In this document: positions 1 through 8,750 of the stretch, one piece after another
Layout of the letters: each line of letters opens with the position of its first letter
How positions within the stretch are numbered: the first letter of the stretch is position 1
From: Burkholderia sp. NRF60-BP8
GTDB taxonomy: Bacteria > Pseudomonadota > Gammaproteobacteria > Burkholderiales > Burkholderiaceae
Direction of reading: 5' to 3'
Length of the DNA stretch: 64,000 nt
Assembly (NCBI RefSeq): GCF_001522585.2
Contig: NZ_CP013373.1
Span: 3,100,001 to 3,164,000 of the forward strand
Notes under the pieces: generated by a model
The model's database searches: none
Seen by the model: the letters and a program-made list of their open reading frames with translations, nothing else
Told to the model about the DNA's origin: nothing
Program-made: the position numbers and the translations under genes

Positions 1-280
1 GGCCGAGCACCAGCGCGAAGGTCGACACGATCTCGAAGTACAGCAGCGCCTTGCCGCCGACGCGGCCGACCTTCTTCATGTCCTCCATGCCGGCGATGCC
101 GGTGACGACCGTACAGAAGATGATCGGGCCGATCACCATCTTGATCAGCTTGATGAACCCGTCGCCGAGCGGCTTCATGTCGGTGGCGAGCGCCGGGTAG
201 TAGTGGCCGAGGATCACGCCGACGATGATGGCGAAGATCACCTGCACATAGAGCACTTTGTAGAAGGGTTTCTTCTTCAC
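1..280 (-). CDS. dctA: C4-dicarboxylate/H+ symporter DctA, N-terminal part (runs off the window)
   Basis: Inner-membrane symporter importing succinate, fumarate and malate. Only the first 93 or so residues are present; the rest lies beyond position 1. The translation follows E. coli DctA closely, with the signatures [14 protein letters not shown] and [19 protein letters not shown], then the start of the next membrane helix. The start is taken as GTG at 280 because the reading frame opens there behind an AGGAACC ribosome site. Upstream lie a sigma-54 type promoter and a palindrome, so control by a DctB/DctD-type two-component system is inferred. Family assignment is secure; the completeness of the gene cannot be judged here. 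Confidence 0.93.
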   Translation of the reverse strand, partial: MKKKPFYKVLYVQVIFAIIVGVILGHYYPALATDMKPLGDGFIKLIKMVIGPIIFCTVVTGIAGMEDMKKVGRVGGKALLYFEIVSTFALVLG

Positions 281-487
281 GATGGTTCCTGCTGAAGTAG
301 ATGATGAGCCGGTGGAAACGGCGTCACGCGCGCAGGCGAATGTCTCAGGGGAGAAGGCATTCGCCCGCGCGGCTGCCGTGCCGCAACAAGCGATGCCTCA
401 GAACATCCGACAGGGGAGGAAGGCGCTGGTCATCGATTGTCTCCTTGGTTTAATAGTCGGGCCGGGGGATGGCCGTGCTTTTCATAT

Positions 488-503
488 TGCAAGGTCGATG
501 CCA
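488..503 (-). promoter_or_regulatory. Sigma-54 (-24/-12) promoter for dctA
   Basis: On the minus strand the sequence TGGCATCGACCTTGCA fits the RpoN consensus (TGGCAC-N5-TTGCA), with the invariant GG and GC dinucleotides 10 bases apart. It faces dctA and would start transcription near 476, giving a leader of about 195 bases. dctA genes of several proteobacteria are known to be RpoN/DctD dependent, which fits. Confidence 0.7.
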
Positions 504-562
504 GGTTTCCGGAACCCCTCAAGCCATTGTTTTCATTGTATTTCCCGTAATGCGGCAGGCAA

Positions 563-586
563 GGAAATCCGGAATTCCGGATTTCC
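563..586. promoter_or_regulatory. 24-bp perfect palindrome, probable enhancer site of the dctA promoter
   Basis: Positions 563-586 form a perfect 24-base palindrome with the core ATCCGGAATTCCGGAT. It lies about 60 bases upstream of the -24 element of the sigma-54 promoter, where an enhancer-binding protein such as DctD would sit. A related half site, TTTCCGGAA, recurs near 506-514. The stretch between is AT-rich and could bend. Binding by DctD is inferred. Confidence 0.5.
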
Positions 587-587
587 G

Positions 588-616
588 GAAAATATCCGTC
601 CGGCGATCCGGACGGA
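588..616 (-). terminator. Rho-independent terminator of actP
   Basis: A 9-bp perfect stem (595-603 with 608-616, arms TCCGTCCGG/CCGGACGGA, loop of 4) lies 21 bases past the actP stop. On the minus strand it is followed by ATATTTTCC, a weak T tract. Confidence 0.65.
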
Positions 617-637
617 CGCATTGTTTCATCAGATGAA

Positions 638-2323
638 TCAGTGCTGCACGGCCCGGCTCGCGAGCACGCCCGTCTGCGCGTAGAACTCCTGCCGCGCGAA
701 CGCGTCGCGCTCGCGGCGCGCGCGCTCGCCGCGATCCGCGAGCGAGCCGACGACGATCCCGACGAACGCGAGCGGCACCGACACGAGCGCTGGGTTGTCG
801 AGGAACACCGGCGCGTGCGCATGATGCAGCACGTCGACCCACACCGACTTCGACAGCACCGTCAGCACGACCGCCGACACGAGGCCGAGGCCGCCGCCGA
901 GCACCGCGCCGCGCGTCGTCATCCCGCGCCAGAAGATCGACATCGCGAGCACCGGGAAATTCGCGCTCGCGGCCACCGCCGCGACGAGCCCGACCATGAA
1001 CGCGACGTTCACGTGCTCGAACAGGATCGACAGCGCGATCGCGACGGCCGACAGCGCGATCGTCGCCGCGCGCGAGATGCGCATTTCCAGCCGCTCGTCG
1101 GGCTTGCCGCGCGCCCACATCTGCGCGTACAGGTCGTGCGAGATCGTCGTCGCGCCCGCGAGCGTGAGGCCGGCGACCACCGCGAGGATCGTCGCGAACG
1201 TGACGGCCGCGATGAACCCGTAGAACCAGTTGCCGCCGACCGCCTGCGCGAGCTTCACCGCGACCATGTTGGAGCCGCCGAGCAGGTCGTGCGTCAGGTT
1301 GAACGTGCCGTTCGCGCCGAGCCGGAAGAATTCCGGATGCTGCGCGAGCAGCACGATCGCCGAGAAGCCGATCACGAAGGTCAGCAGGTAGAAATAGCCG
1401 ATGAAGCCCGTCGCGTAGAGCACCGACTTGCGCGCCTCCTTCGCGTTCGGCACCGTGAAGAAGCGCATCAGGATGTGCGGGAAGCCGGCCGTGCCGAACA
1501 TCAGCGCGATGCCGAGCGACAGCGCATTGGCCGGATCGCGGATCAGCTTGCCCGGCCCCATGATCGACAGCGCGCCCGGATGCACGGCCACCGCACGGCG
1601 GAACATCGCGTCGATGTCGAAGCCGAATTCGCCGAGCGCCAGCAACGCGAGCAGCGTCGCGCCGCAGAGCAGCAGCACGGCCTTGATCACCTGCACCCAG
1701 GTGGTCGCGGTCATCCCGCCGAAGAATACGTAGACCACCATCAACACGCCGACGATCAGCTCGGCCGTGCCGTACGACAGCCCGAACAGCAGCTGGATCA
1801 GCTTGCCCGCACCGACCATCTGCACGACGAGATACAGCACGACGATCGTCAGCGCGTTCGCGGACGTCAGCAGCCGGATCGGCCGCTGCGCGAAGCGGTA
1901 CGCGACGACGTCGACGAACGTGAACTTGCCGAGGTTGCGCAACGGTTCGGCGATCAGGAACATCACGAACGGCCAGCCCACCAGGAAGCCGATCGAATAG
2001 ATCAGCCCGTCGAAGCCGAACATGAACACCATGCCCGACAGCCCGAGGAACGACGCGGCCGACATGTAATCGCCCGCGATCGCGAGCCCGTTCTGCAGCC
2101 CGGTGATGCCGCCGCCGGCCGTGTAGAAGTCGCGTGTCGAGCGCGTGCGGCGCGCGGCCCAGCGCGTGAGCGCGAGCGTCGCGAACACGAACGCGAAGAA
2201 CATCCCGATCGCGACCGGGTTCAGCTCGACCTTGTCGGGCATCGGCCCGGCGACGCCGGTCGCACGGGCGGCGGAGGAAACGAGAACGGCCAGCGCGACG
2301 AGCGCGCGCGAAACGAATCGCAT
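638..2323 (-). CDS. actP: Cation/acetate symporter ActP
   Basis: Sodium:solute-symporter family permease that imports acetate and other short monocarboxylates across the inner membrane. The 561-residue product has an N-terminal signal-like segment ([15 protein letters not shown]) and then many hydrophobic helices, including the SSF signature region [16 protein letters not shown] early on and a conserved [13 protein letters not shown] near the middle. Length matches E. coli ActP (549). The ATG at 2323 is preceded by GGAGG; an upstream in-frame start would overlap the previous gene without a ribosome site. It sits 11 bases after the DUF485 gene, the normal yjcH-actP arrangement, and ends at a hairpin terminator. 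Confidence 0.93.
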   Translation of the reverse strand: MRFVSRALVALAVLVSSAARATGVAGPMPDKVELNPVAIGMFFAFVFATLALTRWAARRTRSTRDFYTAGGGITGLQNGLAIAGDYMSAASFLGLSGMVFMFGFDGLIYSIGFLVGWPFVMFLIAEPLRNLGKFTFVDVVAYRFAQRPIRLLTSANALTIVVLYLVVQMVGAGKLIQLLFGLSYGTAELIVGVLMVVYVFFGGMTATTWVQVIKAVLLLCGATLLALLALGEFGFDIDAMFRRAVAVHPGALSIMGPGKLIRDPANALSLGIALMFGTAGFPHILMRFFTVPNAKEARKSVLYATGFIGYFYLLTFVIGFSAIVLLAQHPEFFRLGANGTFNLTHDLLGGSNMVAVKLAQAVGGNWFYGFIAAVTFATILAVVAGLTLAGATTISHDLYAQMWARGKPDERLEMRISRAATIALSAVAIALSILFEHVNVAFMVGLVAAVAASANFPVLAMSIFWRGMTTRGAVLGGGLGLVSAVVLTVLSKSVWVDVLHHAHAPVFLDNPALVSVPLAFVGIVVGSLADRGERARRERDAFARQEFYAQTGVLASRAVQH

Positions 2324-2334
2324 GTCGGCCTCCG

Positions 2335-2640
2335 TTACGAACGCTGCAGGATCGCGTCGACGCGGCGGTCGAACGCACGGTTCGCGCGCAGCACGTAGCA
2401 CGCGGTCAGGCCGATCGCGACGAGGATGATCGCGACGCCCGCGGCGATCCCGACCGTCGTCGTCGCGCCGCGGTACAGCGGCGCGGCGAGCACGTGCGGC
2501 GCGAGCGCGACGAGCAGGATGAAGCCGTAGTACGTGGCGATCATCAGCGCCGTCAGCATGAAGCTGAAGCGGCGCCGTGCCCGCACGAGCTGCTGGTAGT
2601 CAGGGCGCGCCGTGACCGATTCGATGACGGAAAGCTCCAT
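2335..2640 (-). CDS. DUF485 membrane protein (YjcH-like)
   Basis: Small inner-membrane protein of 101 residues with two hydrophobic segments (about residues 29-50 and 62-84) separated by a short basic/polar region. DUF485 proteins are routinely encoded just before actP and are thought to assist or stabilise the permease; their exact role is not settled. The ATG at 2640 has a GGAGA ribosome site. It lies 11 bases from actP, so the two are co-transcribed. The preceding CoA-transferase gene ends 103 bases upstream, so read-through from that operon is possible. Confidence 0.85.
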   Translation of the reverse strand: MELSVIESVTARPDYQQLVRARRRFSFMLTALMIATYYGFILLVALAPHVLAAPLYRGATTTVGIAAGVAIILVAIGLTACYVLRANRAFDRRVDAILQRS

Positions 2641-2743
2641 GTTGTCTCCAATATCGTCTCGTCGTATCGCGAGAGCTGTCTCGTGGATGGTCGGCGCGTA
2701 TCGACTGCTCCGCCCGCGCCGCGGCGGCAATCCAGGCAACGCG

Positions 2744-3949
2744 TTACACGACGCGATCCGCACGCAGCCGCGCCACCTCGTCGGCCGACATCCCGAGCCA
2801 GCCGCCGAGCACCGCGTCCGTATCCGCGCCGAGCACCGGTGGCGCACCGCGCACCGGCAGCCGCGCGCCGTCGAAACGGTACGGCGGCGCGAGCACGTCG
2901 ACGCCGCCCGCGACCGGATGCGGCTGCCGCGTGACGAGCCCGGCGCGGGTGGCGCGTTCCGACGTCAATGCTTCGTGCAGCCCGAGCACTTCGCCGCACG
3001 GAATGCCCGCGGCGGCGAGCGCCGCCAGCAGCGTCGCACGCGAGCGGCGCGCGAGTTCGCGGCGAATCTCGGGCAGCAGGTCGGCGCGATTCTCCGAACG
3101 GCCGAGGTTGGTCCTGTAGCGTTCGTCGGCCGCGAGATCGGGCCGCTCGATCGCGTCGCAAAAGCGCGCGAACTGCGTGTTGTTGCCGACCGTGATCACG
3201 AGCGGGCCGTCGGCCGCATCGAACACGCCGTACGGCACGATCGACGGATGCGCGTTGCCGTAGCGCGGCGGGTCCTCGCCCATCAGCAGCGCGTCGAGCC
3301 CGTAGTACGCGGTGATCATCAGCCCGCAGTCGAACAGCGCCATCTCGATGCGGCGACCGCGCCCCGTCGCATGGCGCTCGTAAAGCGCGGCGAGGATCGC
3401 CTGCGCCGAATACATGCCGGTGAACAGGTCGACCGCCGCGACGCCGAACTTCAGCGGCGGCTGGCCGGCCTCGCCGTTCAGCGCCATCAGCCCGGCCTCG
3501 CCCTGGACGACGAGGTCGTAGCCGGGCCGCGCGGCCTCCGCGCCCGAGCGGTCGTAGCCCGAGATCGCGCAGTGCACGAGGCGCGGATTCAGCTCGGCCA
3601 GCGCGTCGTAGCCGAGCCCGAGCTTCTCCGCGCCGCCGAACTTGAAGTTGTGGATCACCACGTCGGCCCGTGCGGCCAGCTCGCGCGCGAGGCGCTGGCC
3701 GGCTTCCGTCTGCAGGTCGACGCAGATCGAGCGCTTGCTGCGGTTCACGCTGTTGAAATACGTGGTCTCGGTGTCGCCGATCCGCAGCCCCCAGTCGCGC
3801 GTATCGTCGCCGCGCGCCGGATGCTCGACCTTGATCACTTCCGCGCCGAAATCGGCGAGCACCATCGCGCACCACGGGCCCGCGAGCACACGCGAGAAAT
3901 CGAGCACCTTCACGCCGGCCAGCGGCAGCGCGCGCGTGTCGTTCGTCAT
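2744..3949 (-). CDS. CaiB/BaiF (class III) CoA transferase
   Basis: Transfers CoA between acyl groups in the cytoplasm; the substrate is unknown here but probably the acid whose CoA ester is oxidised by the neighbouring dehydrogenases. The 401-residue protein shows the family N-terminus LAGVKVLDFSRVLAGPWCAM, the RPGYDLVVQGEAG motif, and an aspartate in AAVDLFTGMY (about D174) aligning with the catalytic Asp of formyl-CoA transferases. The ATG at 3949 follows GGAGACG; an in-frame ATG a few codons upstream is possible. It is the last gene of the catabolic operon, 29 bases after an acyl-CoA dehydrogenase. Confidence 0.88.
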   Translation of the reverse strand: MTNDTRALPLAGVKVLDFSRVLAGPWCAMVLADFGAEVIKVEHPARGDDTRDWGLRIGDTETTYFNSVNRSKRSICVDLQTEAGQRLARELAARADVVIHNFKFGGAEKLGLGYDALAELNPRLVHCAISGYDRSGAEAARPGYDLVVQGEAGLMALNGEAGQPPLKFGVAAVDLFTGMYSAQAILAALYERHATGRGRRIEMALFDCGLMITAYYGLDALLMGEDPPRYGNAHPSIVPYGVFDAADGPLVITVGNNTQFARFCDAIERPDLAADERYRTNLGRSENRADLLPEIRRELARRSRATLLAALAAAGIPCGEVLGLHEALTSERATRAGLVTRQPHPVAGGVDVLAPPYRFDGARLPVRGAPPVLGADTDAVLGGWLGMSADEVARLRADRVV

Positions 3950-3978
3950 CGTCGTCTCCTCCATTCGCGTTTGCGCCG

Positions 3979-5115
3979 TTATCGTTTGGACAGCGCGATG
4001 TAGCGCGCGAGATGGTGATCCTCGTCGCCGAGCTGGTGATCGATCATCACGAGCCGCTTCGCGTAGTGCGCGAGCGGCAATTCCCACGTCATCCCGATTC
4101 CGCCGTGCAGCTGGATGCATTCCTCGGCGACGAGCGTGCCGATCCGGCCGATGCTGTATTTCGCCGCGGCGAGCGCGCGCTCGCGCACCGCGCGCGGCGC
4201 ATCGAGCTGCGCGGCCGCGTTGATCACGGCCGAGCGCGCCTGCTCGACTTCGAGCAGCAGATCGGCCATCCGGTGCTGCAGCGCCTGGAAGCTGCCGATC
4301 GGCATCCCGAACTGCTTGCGCGTGCGCAGATACTCGAGCGTCGCCTCCTTCGCGACGTCCATCGCGCCGAGCGCTTGCGCCGACAGCGCGAGCAGCCCGT
4401 AGCCGAGCACGCGTTCGAGCAGCTCGGCGCCCGCTTCGCCGTCGTGCGTGCCGAGCGCCGCATCGGCCGGCAGCGCGACGCGCTCGAAGCGCACTTCGGC
4501 CGCGCGGCCGCCGTCGATCTTCCGGTAGTCGCGTAGCGACACGCCCGGCGCATCGGCCGGCACGACGAACAGGCCGATGCCGGCCGCGTCGTCGTCGCGC
4601 CCCGACACACGCGCGCTGACGACGAAGAACGCCGCCTGCGCGGCCTGGTCGACGACGCCCTTCGCGCCCGTCAACACCCAGCCGTCGCCCGCACGTTCGG
4701 CGCGCGTGCGCACGGTCGTCAGCTCGTAGTGCGAACCCGGCTCGTCGTGCGCGAACGCGGCGCTCGCGCTGCCGTCGATCAGCGCGGCGAGCTTGTCGCG
4801 ATGCGCATCGCCGCCCGCGAGCGACAGCGCACGCCCGGCCAGCAGCGCGCCGAGGAACGGCTCGACGACGAGCCCGCGCCCGAGGCATTCGAACACCACG
4901 GCGATGTCGAAGCCCGCGCCGCCGAAACCGCCGTCGGCTTCCGGAAACAGCGCGCCGACCGTGCCGAGCTCGGCGAAGCGCCGCCACATCGCGCGGTCGA
5001 AGCCTTCGGCCGACTGCGCGATGCGGTCGCGCACCGGGAACGCGTACTGTTCGGCGATGAAGCGGTTCAACGTGTCCGCCAGCATCCGGCGGTCTTCTGT
5101 GTGCTGGAAATCCAT
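3979..5115 (-). CDS. Acyl-CoA dehydrogenase, PimD-like small subunit
   Basis: FAD-dependent acyl-CoA dehydrogenase of 378 residues. The N-terminal helical domain begins MDFQHTEDRRMLADTLNRFI, the middle beta domain holds LTGAKGVVDQA, and the C-terminal helical domain carries RTRKQFGMPIGSFQALQHRM and the flavin-contacting QLHGGIGMTWE. Size and placement beside a 398-residue paralogue resemble the PimC/PimD pair of pimeloyl-CoA dehydrogenase, so it may act as one subunit of a heteromer; that is inference. It lies 14 bases after its partner and 29 bases before the CoA transferase. The true substrate could be another dicarboxylyl or branched acyl-CoA. Confidence 0.85.
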   Translation of the reverse strand: MDFQHTEDRRMLADTLNRFIAEQYAFPVRDRIAQSAEGFDRAMWRRFAELGTVGALFPEADGGFGGAGFDIAVVFECLGRGLVVEPFLGALLAGRALSLAGGDAHRDKLAALIDGSASAAFAHDEPGSHYELTTVRTRAERAGDGWVLTGAKGVVDQAAQAAFFVVSARVSGRDDDAAGIGLFVVPADAPGVSLRDYRKIDGGRAAEVRFERVALPADAALGTHDGEAGAELLERVLGYGLLALSAQALGAMDVAKEATLEYLRTRKQFGMPIGSFQALQHRMADLLLEVEQARSAVINAAAQLDAPRAVRERALAAAKYSIGRIGTLVAEECIQLHGGIGMTWELPLAHYAKRLVMIDHQLGDEDHHLARYIALSKR

Positions 5116-5129
5116 CGTCGCGTCCCTCG

Positions 5130-6326
5130 TTACAGCCCGAGCATCATCTTCGCGATGATGTTCTTCTGGATCTCGTTCGAGCCGCCGAAAATCGACAGCT
5201 TCCGGTTGTTGAAATACTGCTGCGCGGCGCTCGCGGCTTCGTCGGGGCCGACCGGTTCGCCCGCGTAGTCGGCGTCGAGCGCCTCTTCGACGAACGGCTG
5301 CGCATACGGCCCCATCGCGCGCCGCATCAGCGCGGTGATCTCCTGGCGAATCTGCGTGCCGCGGATCTTCAGCATCGAGCTTTCCGCGCCCGGCACGCCG
5401 CCGCCCGCGACCGCGGCCAGCACGCGCAGGTTGGTCGTGCGCATGTTTTCCAGTTCGATCTCGACGCGCGCGACGCGTGCCGCGAAGAACGGATCGTCCG
5501 CGAGCGGTCGGCCGTTCTTCGCGACCTTCGCGGCCACCGCGCGCAGCCGGTCGAGGGCAGCGGTCGAGAAGCCGATGCCGGCGATGTTGGTGCGCTCGTA
5601 CGTGAGCAGGTATTTCGCGTAGGTCCAGCCGCGGTTCTCTTCGCCGACCAGGTTTTCCATCGGCACGCGCACGTCGGTGAAGAACACCTCGTTCACCTCG
5701 TGCTCGCCGTCGAGCGTGATGATCGGGCGCACCTCGACGCCCGGCGTGTTCATGTCGATCAGCAGGAAGCTGATGCCTTCCTGCTTGCGCACGTCGGTCG
5801 CGGTGCGCACGAGGCAGAAGATCATGTTCGCGTAGTGGCCGAGCGTGGTCCACGTCTTCTGGCCGTTCACGACGTAGTGATCGCCAACGCGCACCGCGCT
5901 CGTCTTCACCGCCGCGAGATCGGAGCCGGCGCCCGGCTCCGAATAGCCCTGGCACCACCAGTCGGTGCCGTCGAGAATGCGCGGCAGCCAATGGCGCTTC
6001 TGCGCGTCGCTGCCGTACTTGATCAGCACGGGGCCGAGCATGTTCACGCCGAACGGCACGATGCGCGGCGCGCCGGCGAGCGCGCATTCGTTGTCGAACA
6101 GGAACTTCTGAGCGACGCTCCAGCCGGGGCCGCCGTATTCGCGCGGCCAGTGGCTCGCGAGCCAGCCGCGGGCATTCAGGATTGCGTGCCATTCGCGCAT
6201 GTCGTCGCGCGTCAGATGCAGGCCGCCCTTCACCTTGCGCGCGATGCGCTCGGGCAGTTCGGTTTGCAGGAAGCGCTGCACTTCCGCGCGGAAGGCTTCT
6301 TCTTCGGGCGTGAAATCGAGGTCCAT
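5130..6326 (-). CDS. Acyl-CoA dehydrogenase, PimC-like large subunit
   Basis: FAD-linked acyl-CoA dehydrogenase of 398 residues. Visible landmarks are the N-terminus MDLDFTPEEEAFRAEVQRFL, the flavin/substrate motif CQGYSEPGAGSDLAAVKTSA, NGQKTWTTLGHYA, and the C-terminal IFGGSNEIQKNIIAKMMLGL. The C-terminal position where many family members carry the catalytic Glu reads FGGSNE, as in relatives that use another base or a partner subunit. It belongs to the same subfamily as the large subunit of pimeloyl-CoA dehydrogenase. Gaps of 14 and 29 bases join it to the genes on either side. Electrons would pass to ETF; no etf genes lie in this window. Confidence 0.87.
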   Translation of the reverse strand: MDLDFTPEEEAFRAEVQRFLQTELPERIARKVKGGLHLTRDDMREWHAILNARGWLASHWPREYGGPGWSVAQKFLFDNECALAGAPRIVPFGVNMLGPVLIKYGSDAQKRHWLPRILDGTDWWCQGYSEPGAGSDLAAVKTSAVRVGDHYVVNGQKTWTTLGHYANMIFCLVRTATDVRKQEGISFLLIDMNTPGVEVRPIITLDGEHEVNEVFFTDVRVPMENLVGEENRGWTYAKYLLTYERTNIAGIGFSTAALDRLRAVAAKVAKNGRPLADDPFFAARVARVEIELENMRTTNLRVLAAVAGGGVPGAESSMLKIRGTQIRQEITALMRRAMGPYAQPFVEEALDADYAGEPVGPDEAASAAQQYFNNRKLSIFGGSNEIQKNIIAKMMLGL

Positions 6327-6355
6327 CTTCGGTCCGTTGCAAATGCGGTTGGCGT

Positions 6356-8491
6356 TCAGTCGATGCGGTTCAGGCTCGCGAAATCCGCGCCGCGCGCGAC
6401 GAGATCGACGAGCAGCGGCGACGGCTTCCAGAACAGCGGATCCTCCTTCGCGAACGCGCGGATATCGGCGAGCACGTTCGCGAGGCCGACCGTGTCCGCG
6501 TAGTGCATCGGGCCGCCGCGATAGCGCGGAAAGCCGTAGCCGTGCAGGAACACCGCGTCGACGTCGAGCGGGCGCAGCGCGATCTTCTCGTGCACGACGT
6601 TCGCGCCTTCGTTGATCATCGCGGCGAGGTAGCGGCGCAGGATCTCGCCGTCGGTGAACGTGCGCGGCGTGACGCCCTTCTTCGCGCGTTCCTGCGCGAC
6701 GATCGCTTCCACTTCCGGATCGGGCGTGCCGACGCGCGCGCCGTCCGGATACAGGTAGTAGCCGCGGCCGGTCTTCTGCCCGAACCAGCCGCGCTCGCAC
6801 AGCCGGTCGGAAATCTCCACGTAGCGTGCGTTCGGGTCGCGCGTCGCCGCGCGGCGCTTGCGGGTCGCCCAGCCGATGTCGCCGCCCGCGAGGTCGACCA
6901 CCTGGAACGGGCCCATCGGAAAGCCGAACTCGCGCACCGCGCGATCGATCTGGTACGGCGACGCGCCGTCTTCCATCAGGTAGTCGGCCGCCGTCCGGTA
7001 CACGGCGAGGATCCGGTTGCCGATGAAGCCGTCGCATACGCCCGCGCGCACCGGCGTCTTCTTCAACTGCTTCGCGAGCGCGAACGCGGTCGCGACGACG
7101 TCCGGGCTCACGCGCGCCGGCACGACGATCTCGAGCAGCTTCATCACGTTGGCCGGCGAGAAGAAATGCAGGCCGATCACGTCGGCCGGCCGGTCGATGC
7201 TCGCGGCGAGCGCGTCGATGTCGAGATACGACGTGTTGGTCGCGAGCACCGCGCCCGGCTTGCACACGCGGGCGAGCTCGGCGAACACGGCCTGCTTCAC
7301 GGCCATGTCCTCGAACACGGCTTCGATCACGACGTCGGCCTGCGCAAGCGCGTCGTACGACGTGCTGCCCTTGAAGCGCGCGAGCCGCGCGGCGTGCGCG
7401 GCCGGCGTCATCCGCCCTTTCGCGACGAGGTCGTCGTACACCTTCTCGACGTGCGCCCGGCCGCGCGCGAGCGACGCTTCGTCGCGCTCGATCATCGTCA
7501 CCGGCAGCCCGGCGTCGAGCGCCGCGACCGCGATGCCCGCGCCCATCGTGCCGCCGCCGACCACGCCGATCCGCTCGACCGGCCGTGCGCTCGCGCGCCG
7601 CGCCTCGGGCGCCTTCGCCGCTTCGCGTTCCGCGAAGAACGCATGCACGAGGCCCGCACGCTGCGGGCTGTCGACGCACTGCAGGAACAGGCTGCGTTCG
7701 AGCTTCATCCCCGCATCGAACGACTGCGTGAGCGCGGCCTCGACCGCGTCGACGATCTTCGCCGGCGAGAAAAGGCCGCGCGACTTCTTCGGCAATTCCG
7801 CGCGCGCCGCGTCGAGCGCGGCCTGCGCGGCCGCGCGGTCCGCCAGGCCCCGTGCGTCGCGCGTGCGGCGCACGGGCGCGCCGAGCGACACGAGTTCCTG
7901 CGCGTACGCGAGCCCTTCGGCGAGCGTGTCGTCGCTGTGCGCGACGCGATCGACGAGGCCGAGCGCGAGCGCTTCCTCGGCGCTCGCATGGCGGCCCGTC
8001 AGCATCAGGTCGAGCGCGGCCTTCGCGCCGATCAGGCGCGGCGCGCGCTGCGTGCCGCCCGCGCCGGGCAGCAGGCCGAGCGTCACTTCGGGCAGCCCGA
8101 GCTTCGCGCCCGGCACCGCGAGCCGGTAATGCGCGGCCAGCGCGACCTCGAGGCCGCCGCCGAGCGTCGCGCCGTGCAGCGCGACCACGACCGGTTTCGT
8201 GCTCGACTCGATCCGCTCGCACACGTCGGGCAGCGACGGCGGCACCGGCGGCTTGCCGAATTCGCGGATGTCGGCGCCCGCGATGAAGTTGCGGCCGGCG
8301 CCGACGATCAGCACCGCGCGGATCGCGTCGTCGGCCTGCGCGGCGTCGATCGCGTCGGCGAGGCCGCGCCGCACGTCGGCGGACAGCGCGTTGACGGGCG
8401 GATGGTCGATCGTGACGACGAGCACCTTGTCGCGCCGCTCGCGGGTGACGGTGCCCGTCTGGGCGGGTTCGTGGGAAGCGGGTGAATTCAT
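6356..8491 (-). CDS. Bifunctional enoyl-CoA hydratase / 3-hydroxyacyl-CoA dehydrogenase (FadB/FadJ type)
   Basis: Carries out the second and third steps of beta-oxidation. The 711-residue chain has an N-terminal crotonase domain (about 15-200) with the oxyanion segment NFIAGADIREF, catalytic glutamates in GGGLEVALA (E115) and LPEVTLGLLPG (E135), then an NAD-binding domain starting at IGVVGGGTMGAGIAV (about 308-322) and two C-terminal hydroxyacyl-CoA dehydrogenase domains. Length suits the family (about 700-730). The ATG at 8491 has GGAGACA in front. It is the first gene of the operon, divergent from the LysR gene across a 259-base region with two palindromes. No thiolase is visible nearby. 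Confidence 0.92.
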   Translation of the reverse strand: MNSPASHEPAQTGTVTRERRDKVLVVTIDHPPVNALSADVRRGLADAIDAAQADDAIRAVLIVGAGRNFIAGADIREFGKPPVPPSLPDVCERIESSTKPVVVALHGATLGGGLEVALAAHYRLAVPGAKLGLPEVTLGLLPGAGGTQRAPRLIGAKAALDLMLTGRHASAEEALALGLVDRVAHSDDTLAEGLAYAQELVSLGAPVRRTRDARGLADRAAAQAALDAARAELPKKSRGLFSPAKIVDAVEAALTQSFDAGMKLERSLFLQCVDSPQRAGLVHAFFAEREAAKAPEARRASARPVERIGVVGGGTMGAGIAVAALDAGLPVTMIERDEASLARGRAHVEKVYDDLVAKGRMTPAAHAARLARFKGSTSYDALAQADVVIEAVFEDMAVKQAVFAELARVCKPGAVLATNTSYLDIDALAASIDRPADVIGLHFFSPANVMKLLEIVVPARVSPDVVATAFALAKQLKKTPVRAGVCDGFIGNRILAVYRTAADYLMEDGASPYQIDRAVREFGFPMGPFQVVDLAGGDIGWATRKRRAATRDPNARYVEISDRLCERGWFGQKTGRGYYLYPDGARVGTPDPEVEAIVAQERAKKGVTPRTFTDGEILRRYLAAMINEGANVVHEKIALRPLDVDAVFLHGYGFPRYRGGPMHYADTVGLANVLADIRAFAKEDPLFWKPSPLLVDLVARGADFASLNRID

Positions 8492-8615
8492 CGTGTCTCC
8501 AAGTGCGGTGCGCCGGGCGGACGGGACCGCTCGCCAGGCCGGCGGGCGGTGCCGGTTCGCGAGCTGTCCCGCGCGGCGGGAAACGATCCGGCGTGGTTGC
8601 CGGGCATGACTCGAT

Positions 8616-8631
8616 TCTCGATTGATCGAGA
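8616..8631. promoter_or_regulatory. Inverted repeat in the divergent promoter region
   Basis: Arms TCTCGAT (8616-8622) and ATCGAGA (8625-8631) are separated by two bases. It lies between the beta-oxidation operon and its divergent LysR gene, so a regulator site is likely; the protein is not identified. Confidence 0.4.
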
Positions 8632-8663
8632 TTCATTGACAATTCCTGCACGCTTTTACAAGC

Positions 8664-8682
8664 TGTCAAGTCTGACTTGACA
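8664..8682. promoter_or_regulatory. Operator-like palindrome overlapping divergent TTGACA boxes
   Basis: TGTCAAGT-CTG-ACTTGACA is a perfect inverted repeat with 8-base arms. Each arm contains a consensus -35 hexamer TTGACA on the opposite strand (8677-8682 on plus, 8669-8664 on minus), so a protein bound here could control both the LysR gene and the catabolic operon. No good -10 is obvious for either direction. Confidence 0.5.
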
Positions 8683-8750
8683 TTGAATGCTTTCGGACCG
8701 TTTCGGACCAGTTCGGATCGTTAAACGGGCCGGATCAGGAGACACCCCGC

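Noticed and set aside
3979..6342. Long minus frame joining the two acyl-CoA dehydrogenase genes
   Set aside because: It reads the wrong frame through the first gene; the true genes have starts at 6326 and 5115 with the family N-termini.
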